The notes: generated from the sequence alone by a model not told the origin. A DNA stretch of 64,000 nt from CAWIHK01 sp963835935 (GCA_963835935.1 CAWIHK010000001.1:372001-436000); one strand, 5' to 3'; shown: positions 52,693 to 63,128, numbered from the stretch's first letter. Program-made: numbers and translations.

Positions 52693-54182
52693 TTTAACCC
52701 GGATTTGTCAATAGAGCGCAATCTCTAATGACCGCCATTAGAAAAAAATAATATAAATTGTTATAATACAATAGATTAACAAAACTAAGGTGGCCATAAA
52801 AACCACGAGTTCAAAATAAGAGAACTAGACAGGCCAATGGATCTTAAGATTGAGTATTCAGACAAAGAGCTTACCCCCTGGGGCGGCATGGTATTGATGA
52901 AAAAATTGATAGAGCAAACAGGAATCAATGACGCGTTAAAGAAGATCGGACTTCCAGTTCAAAGATCAAACCGTGGATATGATCCGATACAATTGATTAA
53001 TAATTTTTGGGTAAGCATCTGGAGTGGAGCAAGTAGGTATGAACATTTAGAAGTAACTCGACACGATACGGTGATACAAAAGATGTTTGGCTGGGAAAAA
53101 ATGGCAGGGCATAAATCATTCCAGAGATATTTTGAAAAGTTCACACAAAAAATAAACAATAGTGTATTCACAGAATTATTTCAATGGTTTTACAGTCAGA
53201 CACATTTTGATAATTACACATTAGATATTGACTCGACAATTCTTACGCGTTATGGTGATCAAGAGGGTGCAACGAAAGGATATAATCCAAAGAAGCGAGG
53301 ACGCAACAGTCATCACCCATTGATAGCATTTATTGCCGAGGCGCGAATGGCAGTAAACTTTTGGCTTCGGAGTGGAAACAGTTATACTGCGAACAATTTT
53401 ATAAATTTTATCGAGAATACGTTTGAGAGACTAGCAGGAAAGACAATAGGGTTGTTCAGGGCGGACAGCGGGTTTTTTGATAAAAACATACTGGAATTCT
53501 TGGAAAATCGAGAAAAACCTATCAACTATATTATTGCGGCAAAATTCTATAAGCCAGTAAAAATTGCTATCGTACGAGAAAAGACTTACTGGCGTTTGGA
53601 TGATGGGATAGAAATTGGAGAGACGATGTATGAAAGTGTTGGATGGGGAAAGCTGCGCAGGTTGATTATTGTACGACAAGAAATCGCACTTCGACCGAAA
53701 GCAACCGGAAAGCAGTTACGATTATTCGGAGCCGAAGAAGTGTATAAAAATTATCGTTACAGTTGCTTCGTAACTAATCTGACACTGCCGACAAAAGCTG
53801 TGTGGGATTTATATAGAAACAGAGCCGATGCAGAAAATAGAATAAAAGAATTGAAAGAAGATTTTGGAGTTGATAGTTTTGCTGTTCAAGATTTTTTTGC
53901 TACCGAAGCAGCATTAAACTTTGTGGTGATGGGATATAATTTGATGAGCTTGTTTCGTCAGACGATTCTCCAATCCAAAATACAGTACCAGCTAAAAACA
54001 TTGCGCTACAAAGTATTCGCTATCGGATCATACATCGTAACAAATGGAAATGAACGGATACTCAAACTCGCTCTCGCAATGAATCGGCGAAAATGGTTTG
54101 ACGGCCTCTGGTCTAACGCCAAACTCATGAGTTGGCCATTCGTAGTTGATTCATGAGGTTCTAATGACAAATCTGGGTTTAA
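52693..54182 (+). mobile_element. IS1380-family insertion sequence with 5-bp target duplication
   Basis: The element itself is 52698-54177 (1480 bp). Ends CCCGGATTTGTCA and, on the other strand, CCCAGATTTGTCA form the inverted repeat. TTTAA occurs directly outside both ends (52693-52697, 54178-54182). It sits between the thioredoxin-fold gene and the first metallopeptidase. Confidence 0.8.
52837..54156 (+). CDS. IS1380-family transposase
   Basis: A 439-residue DDE transposase: GGMVLMKKLIEQTGINDALK, YTLDIDSTILTRYGDQEGAT (first Asp), KTIGLFRADSGFFDKNILEF (second Asp) and YRNRADAENRIKELKEDFGV (catalytic Glu block). Full length with no frameshift. The weak RBS region and IS promoter are typical of the family. 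Confidence 0.88.
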   Translation: MDLKIEYSDKELTPWGGMVLMKKLIEQTGINDALKKIGLPVQRSNRGYDPIQLINNFWVSIWSGASRYEHLEVTRHDTVIQKMFGWEKMAGHKSFQRYFEKFTQKINNSVFTELFQWFYSQTHFDNYTLDIDSTILTRYGDQEGATKGYNPKKRGRNSHHPLIAFIAEARMAVNFWLRSGNSYTANNFINFIENTFERLAGKTIGLFRADSGFFDKNILEFLENREKPINYIIAAKFYKPVKIAIVREKTYWRLDDGIEIGETMYESVGWGKLRRLIIVRQEIALRPKATGKQLRLFGAEEVYKNYRYSCFVTNLTLPTKAVWDLYRNRADAENRIKELKEDFGVDSFAVQDFFATEAALNFVVMGYNLMSLFRQTILQSKIQYQLKTLRYKVFAIGSYIVTNGNERILKLALAMNRRKWFDGLWSNAKLMSWPFVVDS

Positions 54183-54255
54183 TATTGGTACAAACTTAGG
54201 ATTCAAAATTCTAGATTTTTTTTATGGATAATATCGGATAATGAGGCCGTAGTCA

Positions 54256-57200
54256 ATGAAAACCGCAATTCTGATAGCTCTGACCAGTATAGTTACCATT
54301 ACAATGCTTTTTGCGCAGAGTGAAAGACTTCAGCCTGTTGTCGAGAAGGTTGGTCAGTTTTCTGAAATCCGGAAGCCATATCCCTTTTGTGGAACTTCAA
54401 TTCTTTCCCGGAAATTCCAGAAGTTACAGCCGACCCTGCTTCAAGCTCGCAAGAATAATCCTGCACATGAAGGTTTGAAAAAAATTGCATGGAATTTTTC
54501 GGTCGGACAACAGCATACTTGGTGGGCACAAAGCCTGGACTCTGCCGATGGATATAAATTTTATTCCATTTCTACAACATGCAAAGCCGTGGGTTCTCAT
54601 TGTTATATTTTTGTGGAAGATACATCGAGTTCTCGAGTGACACAAGCGGCAATCGATTCTATTGAACAAGCATTTGATACAAGAACACCGGCGGATCAAT
54701 CAAAAGGAATTTTTGATCTTGACGCACACTATTTCGGCGATCCGCCTGACGTAGATAACGATCCCAAAATCGTTATTATAATCCTGAATGTTCGTGATGG
54801 TTATAAAGGAACCGGAGGATTTGTAGGAGGATATTTTAATCCTGTCAATGAATTTTCGCAAGAAGATTGGGATTACTCCAGATATTCCGATGTTAAATCG
54901 AACGATGCAGAATGCTACTACATCGATAATTATCCGTCTGACCTAACTTCTGCTTCCGGAATCAATCAAGCAATGACGACAACGGCACATGAATTCCAGC
55001 ACATGATCAATTTTAATTATCATGGCGGGCCGGCTGGACAGAATCAACAGGAAGAAATAGATTTTGTCAACGAAGGATTGTCCGAGTCTGCACAAAAACT
55101 TTGCGGTTACGATCTGGATAGCCCGGGACTTTATTTTTCAAATACGGACGTAGATTTTACATCGTGGAACAGTACCGGCGATGCTTTGCCCGATTATTCT
55201 CGTGCCGCGCTGTTTACATGGTATCTCATCGAACAATTCACGAGCGACGTAGCGAAATATATCGTACAAGACACAATATCTATAGGCATTGCGGGCTATA
55301 ACGCAGCTTTTCAGAAAGTCGGTTCTTCTTTAACGTTCACGGATGTACTGCAAACTTTTGCGCTGGCAAACATAGTGAACAATAAAACTATCGATCCGCG
55401 ATATGGTTACAGCAATATCACGTTGAACACTAAGCCCACACCTCAAGATTATTATTTTAATCCGAACGTTGCATTGGTATCCGATACAATGAATCCTTAT
55501 GCAACACGAATTATAAAGTACACGAACGGGAAATCTCTCGCGATGACGTTTCCGGCTCCGGCGAATCTCAATGTCTATGCAATTGCCGTAGGAAGCTTGC
55601 CGACGAAAGTCGCCGTTGTGCCCACCGGTACGCCATACTCAGAACCCGATTTCGGGAGCGGATATTCCGATTTATATTTTGTAGTCGTCAATACAAACGT
55701 CATCCATCAAATATTTTTCTATCAATCATCAGGTGAAAGCAAAGGAACTCTCTTCCAGGAAATCTCGAATGACGACGGACATCCGGAAGGATATTATAAA
55801 AGAGGAAGAGGGGACACGGCTGCCGTTTGGTTTGATGCAATGCCTGGAGGATCGTTGGATAGTATTCGAGTGGCGTTTCGTCGTGGTGGTTCGGTGAATT
55901 ATGGAATCTATCAATATACGGGCGTAGAGCGTCCGTCTCCGTTGGGAACAAAGTACGGTGGCGGGACACTGGTCAACAATGATGACAGCGTGTCGTCTCC
56001 ATATCCGGAACCTTACCCGAATTGGGTTACCGTCGATGTATCTTCATTCAATATCGATTTGTCGAAACAAATTGCCGTGGGAATTATTTTTACCAGTTCC
56101 GACAGCACACGTCCTGGTTTGATGATGAGTTCGGAACCGGATAACGGCGTGTATCATTCGTTAGCATATTATATTCCAAGCGGTCAATCGAGCGGCGACT
56201 GGTATTATAATAGATCGAATTCAAGTGCAACCAGCACGCCGGATAGTATGGTAAATTATCTTGTTCATGCTTTTGTTCACTTTGGAGCTGTTCCTCACAC
56301 AAGTGTTGTTCTCTCAAGTCCGCAGAATGGAGCGATCAATCAACAATTGACATTGGCTTTGCGTTGGTCGTCATTTCCCGGAGCACAAAAATATCATCTG
56401 CAGTTTTCCACAGATCAATCATTTCAAACAAAGTTGGTCGATGATTCGATGACTACTGATACCACGCGACAAGTCGGGCCGCTTTCGTACGGCACTACAT
56501 ATTATTGGCGTGTAGGAGCAACTACAAGCGACTCAACCGTTCCATTTTCGAAAACCGCGAGTTTTTCGACTATGCCGGCTCCGCCAAGTACCGTGGAAAT
56601 AAACAAGACGTTTACTTTTCCGCAAAGAGCTAAAACATCCGATTACAGCTCGGCAGATTATCAAATAATCGGATTGCCGGGAAACAGTACGATAAAAGTT
56701 TCTACTTTATGCCAGGGAACTCAAAGGACCGATTGGCAGGTGTGTTGGGACAATGGATTGCCAGAAAATTATTTCATGAGAGATGACGGGAGCGATCTTT
56801 TCACCTTTTCACCGGGGAAAGCATTTTGGGTGCTTTCAAAAAATAATATTTCGCTAGATGAATCAGTCGCGGCGGCCCCGATGAATAGTAATAATGAAGT
56901 AGAAATAGCGCTTCACTCCGGTTGGAACCTGATCACCAATCCATTCGACACTTCAATACCATGGCCGAATATTCAAAATGCCAATCACATCACATCAACG
57001 ATAGAGACTTTTACCAACGGTTCATTTTCTCAATCACAATCATTCGATCCATATCTTGGATATTATTTCTTTAATGGTTCTCCAGATTCAACATTATCGA
57101 TCTTGAAAATTCCGTATGAAGCCATTTATACAAAAGTTTCAAGTGAACCTGGAAAAACGTCCTATGGATGGTCTATCGCCGCACAATTGCGATACGATTC

Positions 57201-57903
57201 CATTACGATAGGAAATATCTCGTTTGGAGTGATGAAAGATGCCGCACCGGGGTTGAATAGATTAAATGTCCGAAAGCCTCGTTGTATTTCAGCGTCACGG
57301 GATATTTATTTCAACCGCCCGGATTGGGATGAGCGTTATCCAGCTTTCTCATCCGATTTCCGTTCGTCTGTCGGCGAGACACAGGTTTGGAAAATTCACA
57401 TCATCGGAATGCCGGGATCATTTTCAAAACTTATTTTTAAAAATATTCATATCGTACCTTCAAGATATGGCGTGTATTTAGTCGATAGTGCAAAAGCGAA
57501 GGTGATAAATTTACGAACCGATTCATCATACGAATTTACACATAGCGCCAATCACCAGATCGTTAATGTTTTTGTCGGTCCAACAGAGAAGCTGGAAAAG
57601 CAATTTACTAATCTTTTTCCAACTGCTTATCAGCTTTGTCAAAATTTTCCTAATCCATTCAATCCATCGACAAATATTATTGTTTGTGTACCTTCGGCTT
57701 GTTTTGTCGTTGTCCGGGTGTACAATGTATTGGGGCAACTCGTGCGTACTCTAAACGATGGAAATTTAAATACCGGCCAATATTTATTTGAATGGGATGG
57801 TAAGAATGAAAACCAGCGAGTTATGTCTTCAGGTATTTATTATTGCCGGATGGAGGTTCCGGGAATTCATTCATACGCGATAAAAATGTTGTTATTAAGA
57901 TAA
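54256..57903 (+). CDS. Secreted T9SS metallopeptidase, gluzincin type, multidomain
   Basis: A 1215-residue protein with signal peptide (MKTAILIALTSIVTITMLFA). The catalytic domain includes the zinc site TTAHEFQHMINF (His245, Glu246, His249) and the third ligand in FVNEGLSES (Glu273), the HExxH...NExxSE style seen in M30-like peptidases. A conserved Cys segment (KPYPFCGTSIL; TTCKAVGSHCYIFVED) precedes it. Then follow a beta domain, an FN3-like domain (YGTTYYWRVGATTSDS), further beta regions and a T9SS sorting tail (LCQNFPNPFNPSTNIIVCVP, GIYYCRMEVPG). Paralogue of 60438-62774, but longer. Presumably degrades extracellular proteins. Confidence 0.82.
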   Translation: MKTAILIALTSIVTITMLFAQSERLQPVVEKVGQFSEIRKPYPFCGTSILSRKFQKLQPTLLQARKNNPAHEGLKKIAWNFSVGQQHTWWAQSLDSADGYKFYSISTTCKAVGSHCYIFVEDTSSSRVTQAAIDSIEQAFDTRTPADQSKGIFDLDAHYFGDPPDVDNDPKIVIIILNVRDGYKGTGGFVGGYFNPVNEFSQEDWDYSRYSDVKSNDAECYYIDNYPSDLTSASGINQAMTTTAHEFQHMINFNYHGGPAGQNQQEEIDFVNEGLSESAQKLCGYDLDSPGLYFSNTDVDFTSWNSTGDALPDYSRAALFTWYLIEQFTSDVAKYIVQDTISIGIAGYNAAFQKVGSSLTFTDVLQTFALANIVNNKTIDPRYGYSNITLNTKPTPQDYYFNPNVALVSDTMNPYATRIIKYTNGKSLAMTFPAPANLNVYAIAVGSLPTKVAVVPTGTPYSEPDFGSGYSDLYFVVVNTNVIHQIFFYQSSGESKGTLFQEISNDDGHPEGYYKRGRGDTAAVWFDAMPGGSLDSIRVAFRRGGSVNYGIYQYTGVERPSPLGTKYGGGTLVNNDDSVSSPYPEPYPNWVTVDVSSFNIDLSKQIAVGIIFTSSDSTRPGLMMSSEPDNGVYHSLAYYIPSGQSSGDWYYNRSNSSATSTPDSMVNYLVHAFVHFGAVPHTSVVLSSPQNGAINQQLTLALRWSSFPGAQKYHLQFSTDQSFQTKLVDDSMTTDTTRQVGPLSYGTTYYWRVGATTSDSTVPFSKTASFSTMPAPPSTVEINKTFTFPQRAKTSDYSSADYQIIGLPGNSTIKVSTLCQGTQRTDWQVCWDNGLPENYFMRDDGSDLFTFSPGKAFWVLSKNNISLDESVAAAPMNSNNEVEIALHSGWNLITNPFDTSIPWPNIQNANHITSTIETFTNGSFSQSQSFDPYLGYYFFNGSPDSTLSILKIPYEAIYTKVSSEPGKTSYGWSIAAQLRYDSITIGNISFGVMKDAAPGLNRLNVRKPRCISASRDIYFNRPDWDERYPAFSSDFRSSVGETQVWKIHIIGMPGSFSKLIFKNIHIVPSRYGVYLVDSAKAKVINLRTDSSYEFTHSANHQIVNVFVGPTEKLEKQFTNLFPTAYQLCQNFPNPFNPSTNIIVCVPSACFVVVRVYNVLGQLVRTLNDGNLNTGQYLFEWDGKNENQRVMSSGIYYCRMEVPGIHSYAIKMLLLR

Positions 57904-57915
57904 TGGCATGAGGCT

Positions 57916-58443
57916 ATGATGAAGAGAATTTTCAAAATACAACAATCGATTTGTTTATTGCTTTCGTTTCTATTGATTGGCGAGAGTATTCCGTTTTCGA
58001 AGTGTAGGGCAGAAGAAAAAGTTGAAGTCAGGAATGTTCGGTTCGAAAATATAAAAGATGGCGTACAAATCTTTTACGATCTTCAAGGCCCGGCAAATAA
58101 AGAATACACTGTGTCTTTAATACTAAAGAAAAAAAGTAAGCCTTCTTTTGAACTTAAGCCGGAAGCTGTAAGCGGATGTGTGGGAGAAAAATGCAAGGTT
58201 GGCAATAATCTCCAAATTATATGGAAATTCAAGAAGGACTTCCCATTGGTTTTGGATCCGAACGATTATTATTTTGTGGTGCAGGCCACAACAACAGAGA
58301 GCGGATCAGGTATATTATGGTGGTTGGCGAGCGGTGCGGTGGTTGCCGGCGGAGCAGTGGTTTTATTGTTGAAAGGTTCATCGGGGCATTCGTCAAATGT
58401 GGAATTGCCCTTACCGCCTAATAGACCGGAAAATTCAAAATAA
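57916..58443 (+). CDS. Exported small protein with C-terminal membrane segment
   Basis: A 175-residue protein starting 12 bases after the metallopeptidase, so probably cotranscribed. Signal peptide (ICLLLSFLLIGESIPFSKCR), a beta-sandwich-like domain (VEVRNVRFENIKDGVQIFYD, EYTVSLILKKKSKP, NNLQIIWKFKKDFPLVLDPN), a membrane segment (ILWWLASGAVVAGGAVVLLL) and a Pro-rich tail. The pattern V.V.NV.F...DGV.I.Y.L occurs in many Bacteroidota exported proteins of unknown function. Confidence 0.6.
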   Translation: MMKRIFKIQQSICLLLSFLLIGESIPFSKCRAEEKVEVRNVRFENIKDGVQIFYDLQGPANKEYTVSLILKKKSKPSFELKPEAVSGCVGEKCKVGNNLQIIWKFKKDFPLVLDPNDYYFVVQATTTESGSGILWWLASGAVVAGGAVVLLLKGSSGHSSNVELPLPPNRPENSK

Positions 58444-58464
58444 CTAATCATAAATCGAGGCAAT

Positions 58465-59855
58465 GAAAAAAGGGCTCTTCTCCCAACTAAGTGGGTAAAA
58501 AAGTAACGTATAAACGTTAAATATCAGGTAACATGCAAGTCAGGATTTTTAGACGAAGATATTCTTCATCACGAAGTCCGAAAGCACGACGCTGGATAAC
58601 ACGAATTTTATTATTAAGACCTTCAACAAAACCAAGTGAGACCTTATTTTCAGGTTTACAATGTGCAGCTATGCCATTCCAATGACGTTCAACAAGTTTA
58701 GCAAACTCTTCATACGGTTTTAAACGCTGCCAACGCAGAGATGATTTCCAATTATCAAAGAATTTACGTGCCCATGGTTCTGAACCATAATCCCAGAGTT
58801 GCCCGAAGGATTCTTTTAAGATGTATGCTGTGTTCAGACGAGCATTGGCAGCTAAGAGCCTATCGAGAGCCTGTTTACCCGTTAGAGTAAGATTGGAACG
58901 ATGTGACAATAAGTTGTACTTCTGCCCTTTGATATAACGACGGTTCGTTCCAGAAAGCCGAGCGTATTCTGATTTACGAACCTTGTCAAGAGCTTCACCG
59001 AGGTGTCGAATAACATGGAATTTGTCGTACAGGATAGCCGCTTGCGGAATGTATGTGCACGTTGATTTCTCGAAGGCTTTCCACATATCCATAACGGCAA
59101 GCCGAATATGCTTGGTTTTATTGGCTCCAAGCCATGTATAGAACTCGTTCATGCTTTCTTCGGAGCGGTCTTTACCTCCGAACCAGATCGGACGTGATCG
59201 CTCAAGATCACTGACAACGATTCGGTACGTATGTCCTTTTCTGATCGATACTTCGTCAATACCGATTACCTTGGGACGAGCTTTTGCTGAACGACGAAGT
59301 TGTTCTTTCATGTATTGTTTCTCAAGTTCTTTAACTGTTTTCCAATCTAAATGCAATTCTTTGGCAACATCGCTTATTGTCGATGTGCGACATCGTTTAC
59401 CGACATACCATGCAAAGCGTTTCGAGTAAAACGTATTGTCGGCAAGAAAAGGCAAACGTTCTTGTTTCACTTTCTTGCATTTCCGACACTCAACGCGGCG
59501 TATTTCCAATTCAAAATAAATTCGGTTATCGCCGCATGAAAGATCGCGTACCCGATGGTTCTTTTTGTCATAATAACTTGATGAAGGTTGACCGCACGTC
59601 GGGCATGTAGTTTTTTTTGAGTCCTCTTGAGTCGTATGACTCTTGCCTTCGGATCTCCGAATACACCAACCACTTTTTGCTGTGGTTTAAATCCTCGAAA
59701 CCGATAGGCATCGGTAAGTCTTCGTTGTTCTGTCATTCACAAATGAATCAATTTTTTGGGTTCAGTACAAGTATTTTTAATCCCATGAATATTGGTCTTT
59801 TTCCACTTTGTATGCTAAAAATCACCCACTCGAAAAGGAGATGAGCCGAAAAAAG
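58465..59855 (-). mobile_element. ISL3-family insertion sequence with 8-bp target duplication
   Basis: The element is 58473-59847 (1375 bp) with ends GGCTCTTCTCC...AGTGGGT and, on the other strand, GGCTCATCTCC...AGTGGGT. An exact 8-bp direct repeat GAAAAAAG lies at 58465-58472 and 59848-59855, as expected for ISL3. Its transposase reading frame is interrupted by a frameshift at an A run. It lies between genes and does not break one. Confidence 0.82.
58517..59736 (-). pseudogene. ISL3-family transposase with -1 frameshift at an A8 run
   Basis: The first frame (MTEQRRLTDAYRFRGFKPQQ, KVVGVFGDPKARVIRLKRTQ, KK) reaches a run of eight A near 59610-59618. Reading must slip by -1 to continue TTCPTCGQPSSSYYDKKNHR, the zf-ISL3 zinc finger, and then the long frame (VECRKCKKVKQERLPFL, KVIGIDEVSIRKGHTYRIVV, HIRLAVMDMWKAFEKSTCTY, VEGLNNKIRVIQRRAFGLRD). 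All DDE parts are present. A missing A would break the enzyme; ribosomal slippage on the A run would rescue it. Confidence 0.75.
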
Positions 59856-59962
59856 GTTTCAATTTTTATCTTGTTTGAAGGAATATTTTCGCAATTCCAG
59901 GATAGGAACTTTTAGGCTCTGTACGTAATTATATTTATATTATACTAATGATATAAAAAAAG

Positions 59963-60415
59963 ATGACGAATATTGAGGGTAAAAGATTAGTGATAAATTT
60001 CCCCAAATTTTTATTAATACTTGCACCAGTAATGTCGATTTCATGCGGGCAGCAACCTCAACAACAGAACATGACCGAAAAAAATCGGACACGCGTTCCA
60101 GTAGCGGCAGATGTGAAGGATTCAATCTTTAGAGGAGATGAAATAACTAAAAGTTCTGACAAAACGCAGTCATCACCAAGGCAAGATTCAGATGCGCTCG
60201 ATACACTCGCAGGACAATTAGCTGTCACCGGTGCTGAACCATTTATACATCTTACATTAACTATTCAGAATTCGCGAGACGTATTTCTAACGGGAGACAC
60301 CACGCTGATAAATCCATTATGGAAACTCCAGGGCAAGAACATCAGAGTTATTGGAACCAAGAAAATAACGCCGATGGGCGACGAACTGCATATAAAAGAA
60401 TATTCAATTCAGTGA
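59963..60415 (+). CDS. Probable lipoprotein of unknown function
   Basis: A 150-residue protein with a hydrophobic segment and Cys (FPKFLLILAPVMSISCGQQP; lipobox SISC), a Gln/Asn/Asp-rich linker, and a small C-terminal beta domain (HLTLTIQNSRDVFLTGDTTL, LQGKNIRVIGTKKITPMGDE, LHIKEYSI) that resembles the small OB-like or barrel folds of bacterial exported proteins. No named family was recognised. It precedes the second metallopeptidase by 22 bases, so they may be cotranscribed. Confidence 0.6.
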   Translation: MTNIEGKRLVINFPKFLLILAPVMSISCGQQPQQQNMTEKNRTRVPVAADVKDSIFRGDEITKSSDKTQSSPRQDSDALDTLAGQLAVTGAEPFIHLTLTIQNSRDVFLTGDTTLINPLWKLQGKNIRVIGTKKITPMGDELHIKEYSIQ

Positions 60416-60437
60416 TTATGATAAGAGGAGAAATTCA

Positions 60438-62774
60438 ATGAGAAGAACAACTCGGATTATTATTGGAATGTTGCTCACGGCAACAATTCTTTGGGCTTAT
60501 GAAGGAAAGAATTCAACCGCGGATAGAAAAATTCCGCATATTCAACAACATCGTGATGTCTATCCGATCTGTGGTACTCCGTTATTTATGGAAGATTTTA
60601 AAAAACTTCAACCAAGTTTGAATAGGGCACGCAAAAGCCTTTCGGCACAGCCAAGTTTGGAGAAGACTTCGGCGTGGAATTTCAACGTTAACGATCAGCA
60701 CACCTGGTGGGCGAGGAGTGCTGCGAATCAAACTTTATATTATCAGATTTCCACAACATGTAAAGCAGTCGGTACTCATTGCTACATTTTTGTCGAAGAC
60801 ACTTCGAGCTCTCGTGTCCCGCAAGCGGCCGTCGATGCTATAGAACAAGCTTTTGATTCCGCAACGCCTACAGATCCGACAAAAGGAATTTATGAACTCG
60901 ACTCCCTGTACTTCGGAGCTCCGCCGGATGTTGATAACGATCCGAAAATTATTATTATCATTCTCAACATTCAAGATGGATTCACTGGAACAGGCGGTTA
61001 TGTCGCCGGATTTTTCTCGCCAACAAACGAATATACTCAAGCGGATTTGAATGGCACTGGAATTAAAACCAACGATGCTGAAATTTACTACATGGATGAT
61101 AATCCAACCGATCTGACGACAACTTCCGGAATTAACCAGGCAGTTTCAACTGCCGCCCATGAATTCCAGCATATGATCAATTTTCACTATCACGAAAGAG
61201 ATCTTTTTGGAACAAATCCGAATCAAGAAATCACATTCGTGAACGAAGGGTTATCTGAAGCGGCGAGCCATCTATGCGGCTACGATCTTGACAGCCCTGG
61301 AGACTATTTTGCAAATACCAATGTCGATTTTACTTCGTGGAGTCCTTTATCCGGCAATCCATTGCCTGATTATTCTCGTGCGGCTCTCTTCACATGGTAC
61401 CTTATCGAACAATTCGGAAGTACATTGACGAGTTATATTTGTCAGAATCCATCGTCTGTCGGTATTACCGGCTACAATGATTCATTCGTAAGAGCAGGAT
61501 CATCATTGAATTTTGTAGATGTTCTCCAAACATTCGCGACTGCAAACATCGTTCAGGATACAACAATCGATAAACGATATGGTTATGGCCATGTTTCGAT
61601 TTCGATAAAACCGGCGCCTCAGGATAATTACACCGATCCAAATGTAGATTCAACGCAAAGGACGTTACAACCGTATGCAACCGAGTACATCCATTATTCG
61701 TATGGCAAATCTCTCACTGTAACTTTCTCAAGTCAGCCGCAAATCGCTGTCCGTGCAATTGCTGTCGGAAGCTTGCCGACGAAAGTGACGCTTGTTCCCA
61801 CAGGCACTTCATATACAGAATCTGATTATGGAAATGGATATACAGATGAATATTTTGAGGTTGTAAATATTTCGAGCACGACTCAAACATTCACATATCA
61901 ATCGTCGGGGCAGAGTCAAGGAATTACTACACAAATGCTTTCCTATGATGATGGATACCCGGAGGGATATTATCAATGGAGTATTGGTGACACTGCGGCA
62001 GTCTGGTTTGCATCTTTAAACGGCGCGGCACTGGATAGTATTAGAGTGGCGTTCCAGCGTGCTGGTTCTGTAGACTATGGAATCTATAAATATACAGGAG
62101 CATATACAAACCCGCTCGGTCAAAGGTATGGCGGTGGAACAATCGTCGATACCGATAACAGCGTTGCATATCCGTATCCTGTGCCGTATCCGAATTGGGT
62201 TACGGTTAATGTCGCTTCACTCAATGTGGATATGTCGAAACAATTTGCAGTGGGAATCATTTTTACCAGTTCCGATATTTCAAAACCGGGGCTGATGATG
62301 AGTGCCGAACCGGACAATGGAGTGTATCATTCGTATACAAATTATATTCCAGAAGGAGAATCGAATAGAAATTGGAACATCATTTCATCGAATTCGAGTG
62401 CAACCACCACGCCGGATAGCATCGCAAACTATCTTATACATGCGTATATGCATATAGGAAAAAACGCTGTGGGAAAAACGATCGAAATAACTCCAGGCTC
62501 ATTCGCTGTTTCGGATGCTTACCCAAATCCGTTCAATCCTGAAACTATAATTCGCTATTCAATTCCTCATAATGGTCTTGTTTCAATAAAAGTTTTTGAT
62601 ATTTTGGGAAAAGAGGTTACGACCCTTGTCGACGAAGTGAAGCATGCAGGTTCTTATTCAATCAAATGGAACGGCAAGAATAGTTTAGGAATTTCTGTAG
62701 GATCGGGAGTTTATTTTTATCGTGTTCAAGCCGGGAAAAATATCCAAACAAAAAAAATGGTGTTGATTAAATAA
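60438..62774 (+). CDS. Secreted T9SS metallopeptidase, gluzincin type (paralogue)
   Basis: A 778-residue protein with signal peptide (MRRTTRIIIGMLLTATILWA). The catalytic domain parallels the protein at 54256: DVYPICGTPLFMEDFKKLQP, TTCKAVGTHCYIFVEDTSSS, zinc site AAHEFQHMINFHYH (His241, Glu242, His245), TFVNEGLSEAASHLCGYDLD (Glu270). One beta domain follows (GSVDYGIYKYTGAY, NVDMSKQFAVGIIFTSSD), then directly the T9SS sorting tail (SDAYPNPFNPETIIRYSIPH, GVYFYRVQAGKN). It lacks the FN3-like and extra beta regions of its paralogue. RBS AGAGGAG. Confidence 0.85.
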   Translation: MRRTTRIIIGMLLTATILWAYEGKNSTADRKIPHIQQHRDVYPICGTPLFMEDFKKLQPSLNRARKSLSAQPSLEKTSAWNFNVNDQHTWWARSAANQTLYYQISTTCKAVGTHCYIFVEDTSSSRVPQAAVDAIEQAFDSATPTDPTKGIYELDSLYFGAPPDVDNDPKIIIIILNIQDGFTGTGGYVAGFFSPTNEYTQADLNGTGIKTNDAEIYYMDDNPTDLTTTSGINQAVSTAAHEFQHMINFHYHERDLFGTNPNQEITFVNEGLSEAASHLCGYDLDSPGDYFANTNVDFTSWSPLSGNPLPDYSRAALFTWYLIEQFGSTLTSYICQNPSSVGITGYNDSFVRAGSSLNFVDVLQTFATANIVQDTTIDKRYGYGHVSISIKPAPQDNYTDPNVDSTQRTLQPYATEYIHYSYGKSLTVTFSSQPQIAVRAIAVGSLPTKVTLVPTGTSYTESDYGNGYTDEYFEVVNISSTTQTFTYQSSGQSQGITTQMLSYDDGYPEGYYQWSIGDTAAVWFASLNGAALDSIRVAFQRAGSVDYGIYKYTGAYTNPLGQRYGGGTIVDTDNSVAYPYPVPYPNWVTVNVASLNVDMSKQFAVGIIFTSSDISKPGLMMSAEPDNGVYHSYTNYIPEGESNRNWNIISSNSSATTTPDSIANYLIHAYMHIGKNAVGKTIEITPGSFAVSDAYPNPFNPETIIRYSIPHNGLVSIKVFDILGKEVTTLVDEVKHAGSYSIKWNGKNSLGISVGSGVYFYRVQAGKNIQTKKMVLIK

Positions 62775-62800
62775 GGATAGAATAGAAATAATCCAACGCG

Positions 62801-62826
62801 TCGGGGCAGTCGCATCACTGCCCCGA
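62801..62826. terminator. Hairpin after the second metallopeptidase
   Basis: TCGGGGCAGT and ACTGCCCCGA are perfect 10-base arms around a 6-base loop, 26 bases after the stop codon. No clear U-run follows, so it may be a transcript-end stabilising or factor-dependent hairpin. Confidence 0.55.
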
Positions 62827-62875
62827 TCGTGCTAACCACCCTCACGAAATAATTTATTTTTTTTCTTGACTTACA

Positions 62876-62904
62876 AAGAATAATTTATTATCATTCGCAT
62901 ATAA
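62876..62904 (+). promoter_or_regulatory. Possible promoter of the last gene
   Basis: TTGACT (62876-62881), a 17-base spacer, then TATCAT (62899-62904). It lies about 225 bases before the ATG at 63129 within a 350-base gap with no other gene, so a long leader is implied. Confidence 0.4.
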
Positions 62905-63128
62905 AGTTTCAATGTTCAGCTTTATTTGCGTATATATTTTTCTTATTGGGCAACACTATAGGCAGGATTTGTAATGTGGTCAGGATGGCTATCAAGGATG
63001 TGGAGAGTTTTTTAGCATCCTAAAATACCTGCCGTAACTATAAAACATAGTATTACTGCATCTTCAACGAGCCTGATCTTGCTGATGAGCTTGGTAATTA
63101 TACTTGTACAAAGGAGAAGTGTGCGCCT

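Noticed and set aside
62801..62826. Classical intrinsic terminator
   Set aside because: The hairpin is strong but lacks a following T-run, so only a hairpin with uncertain terminator role is claimed.
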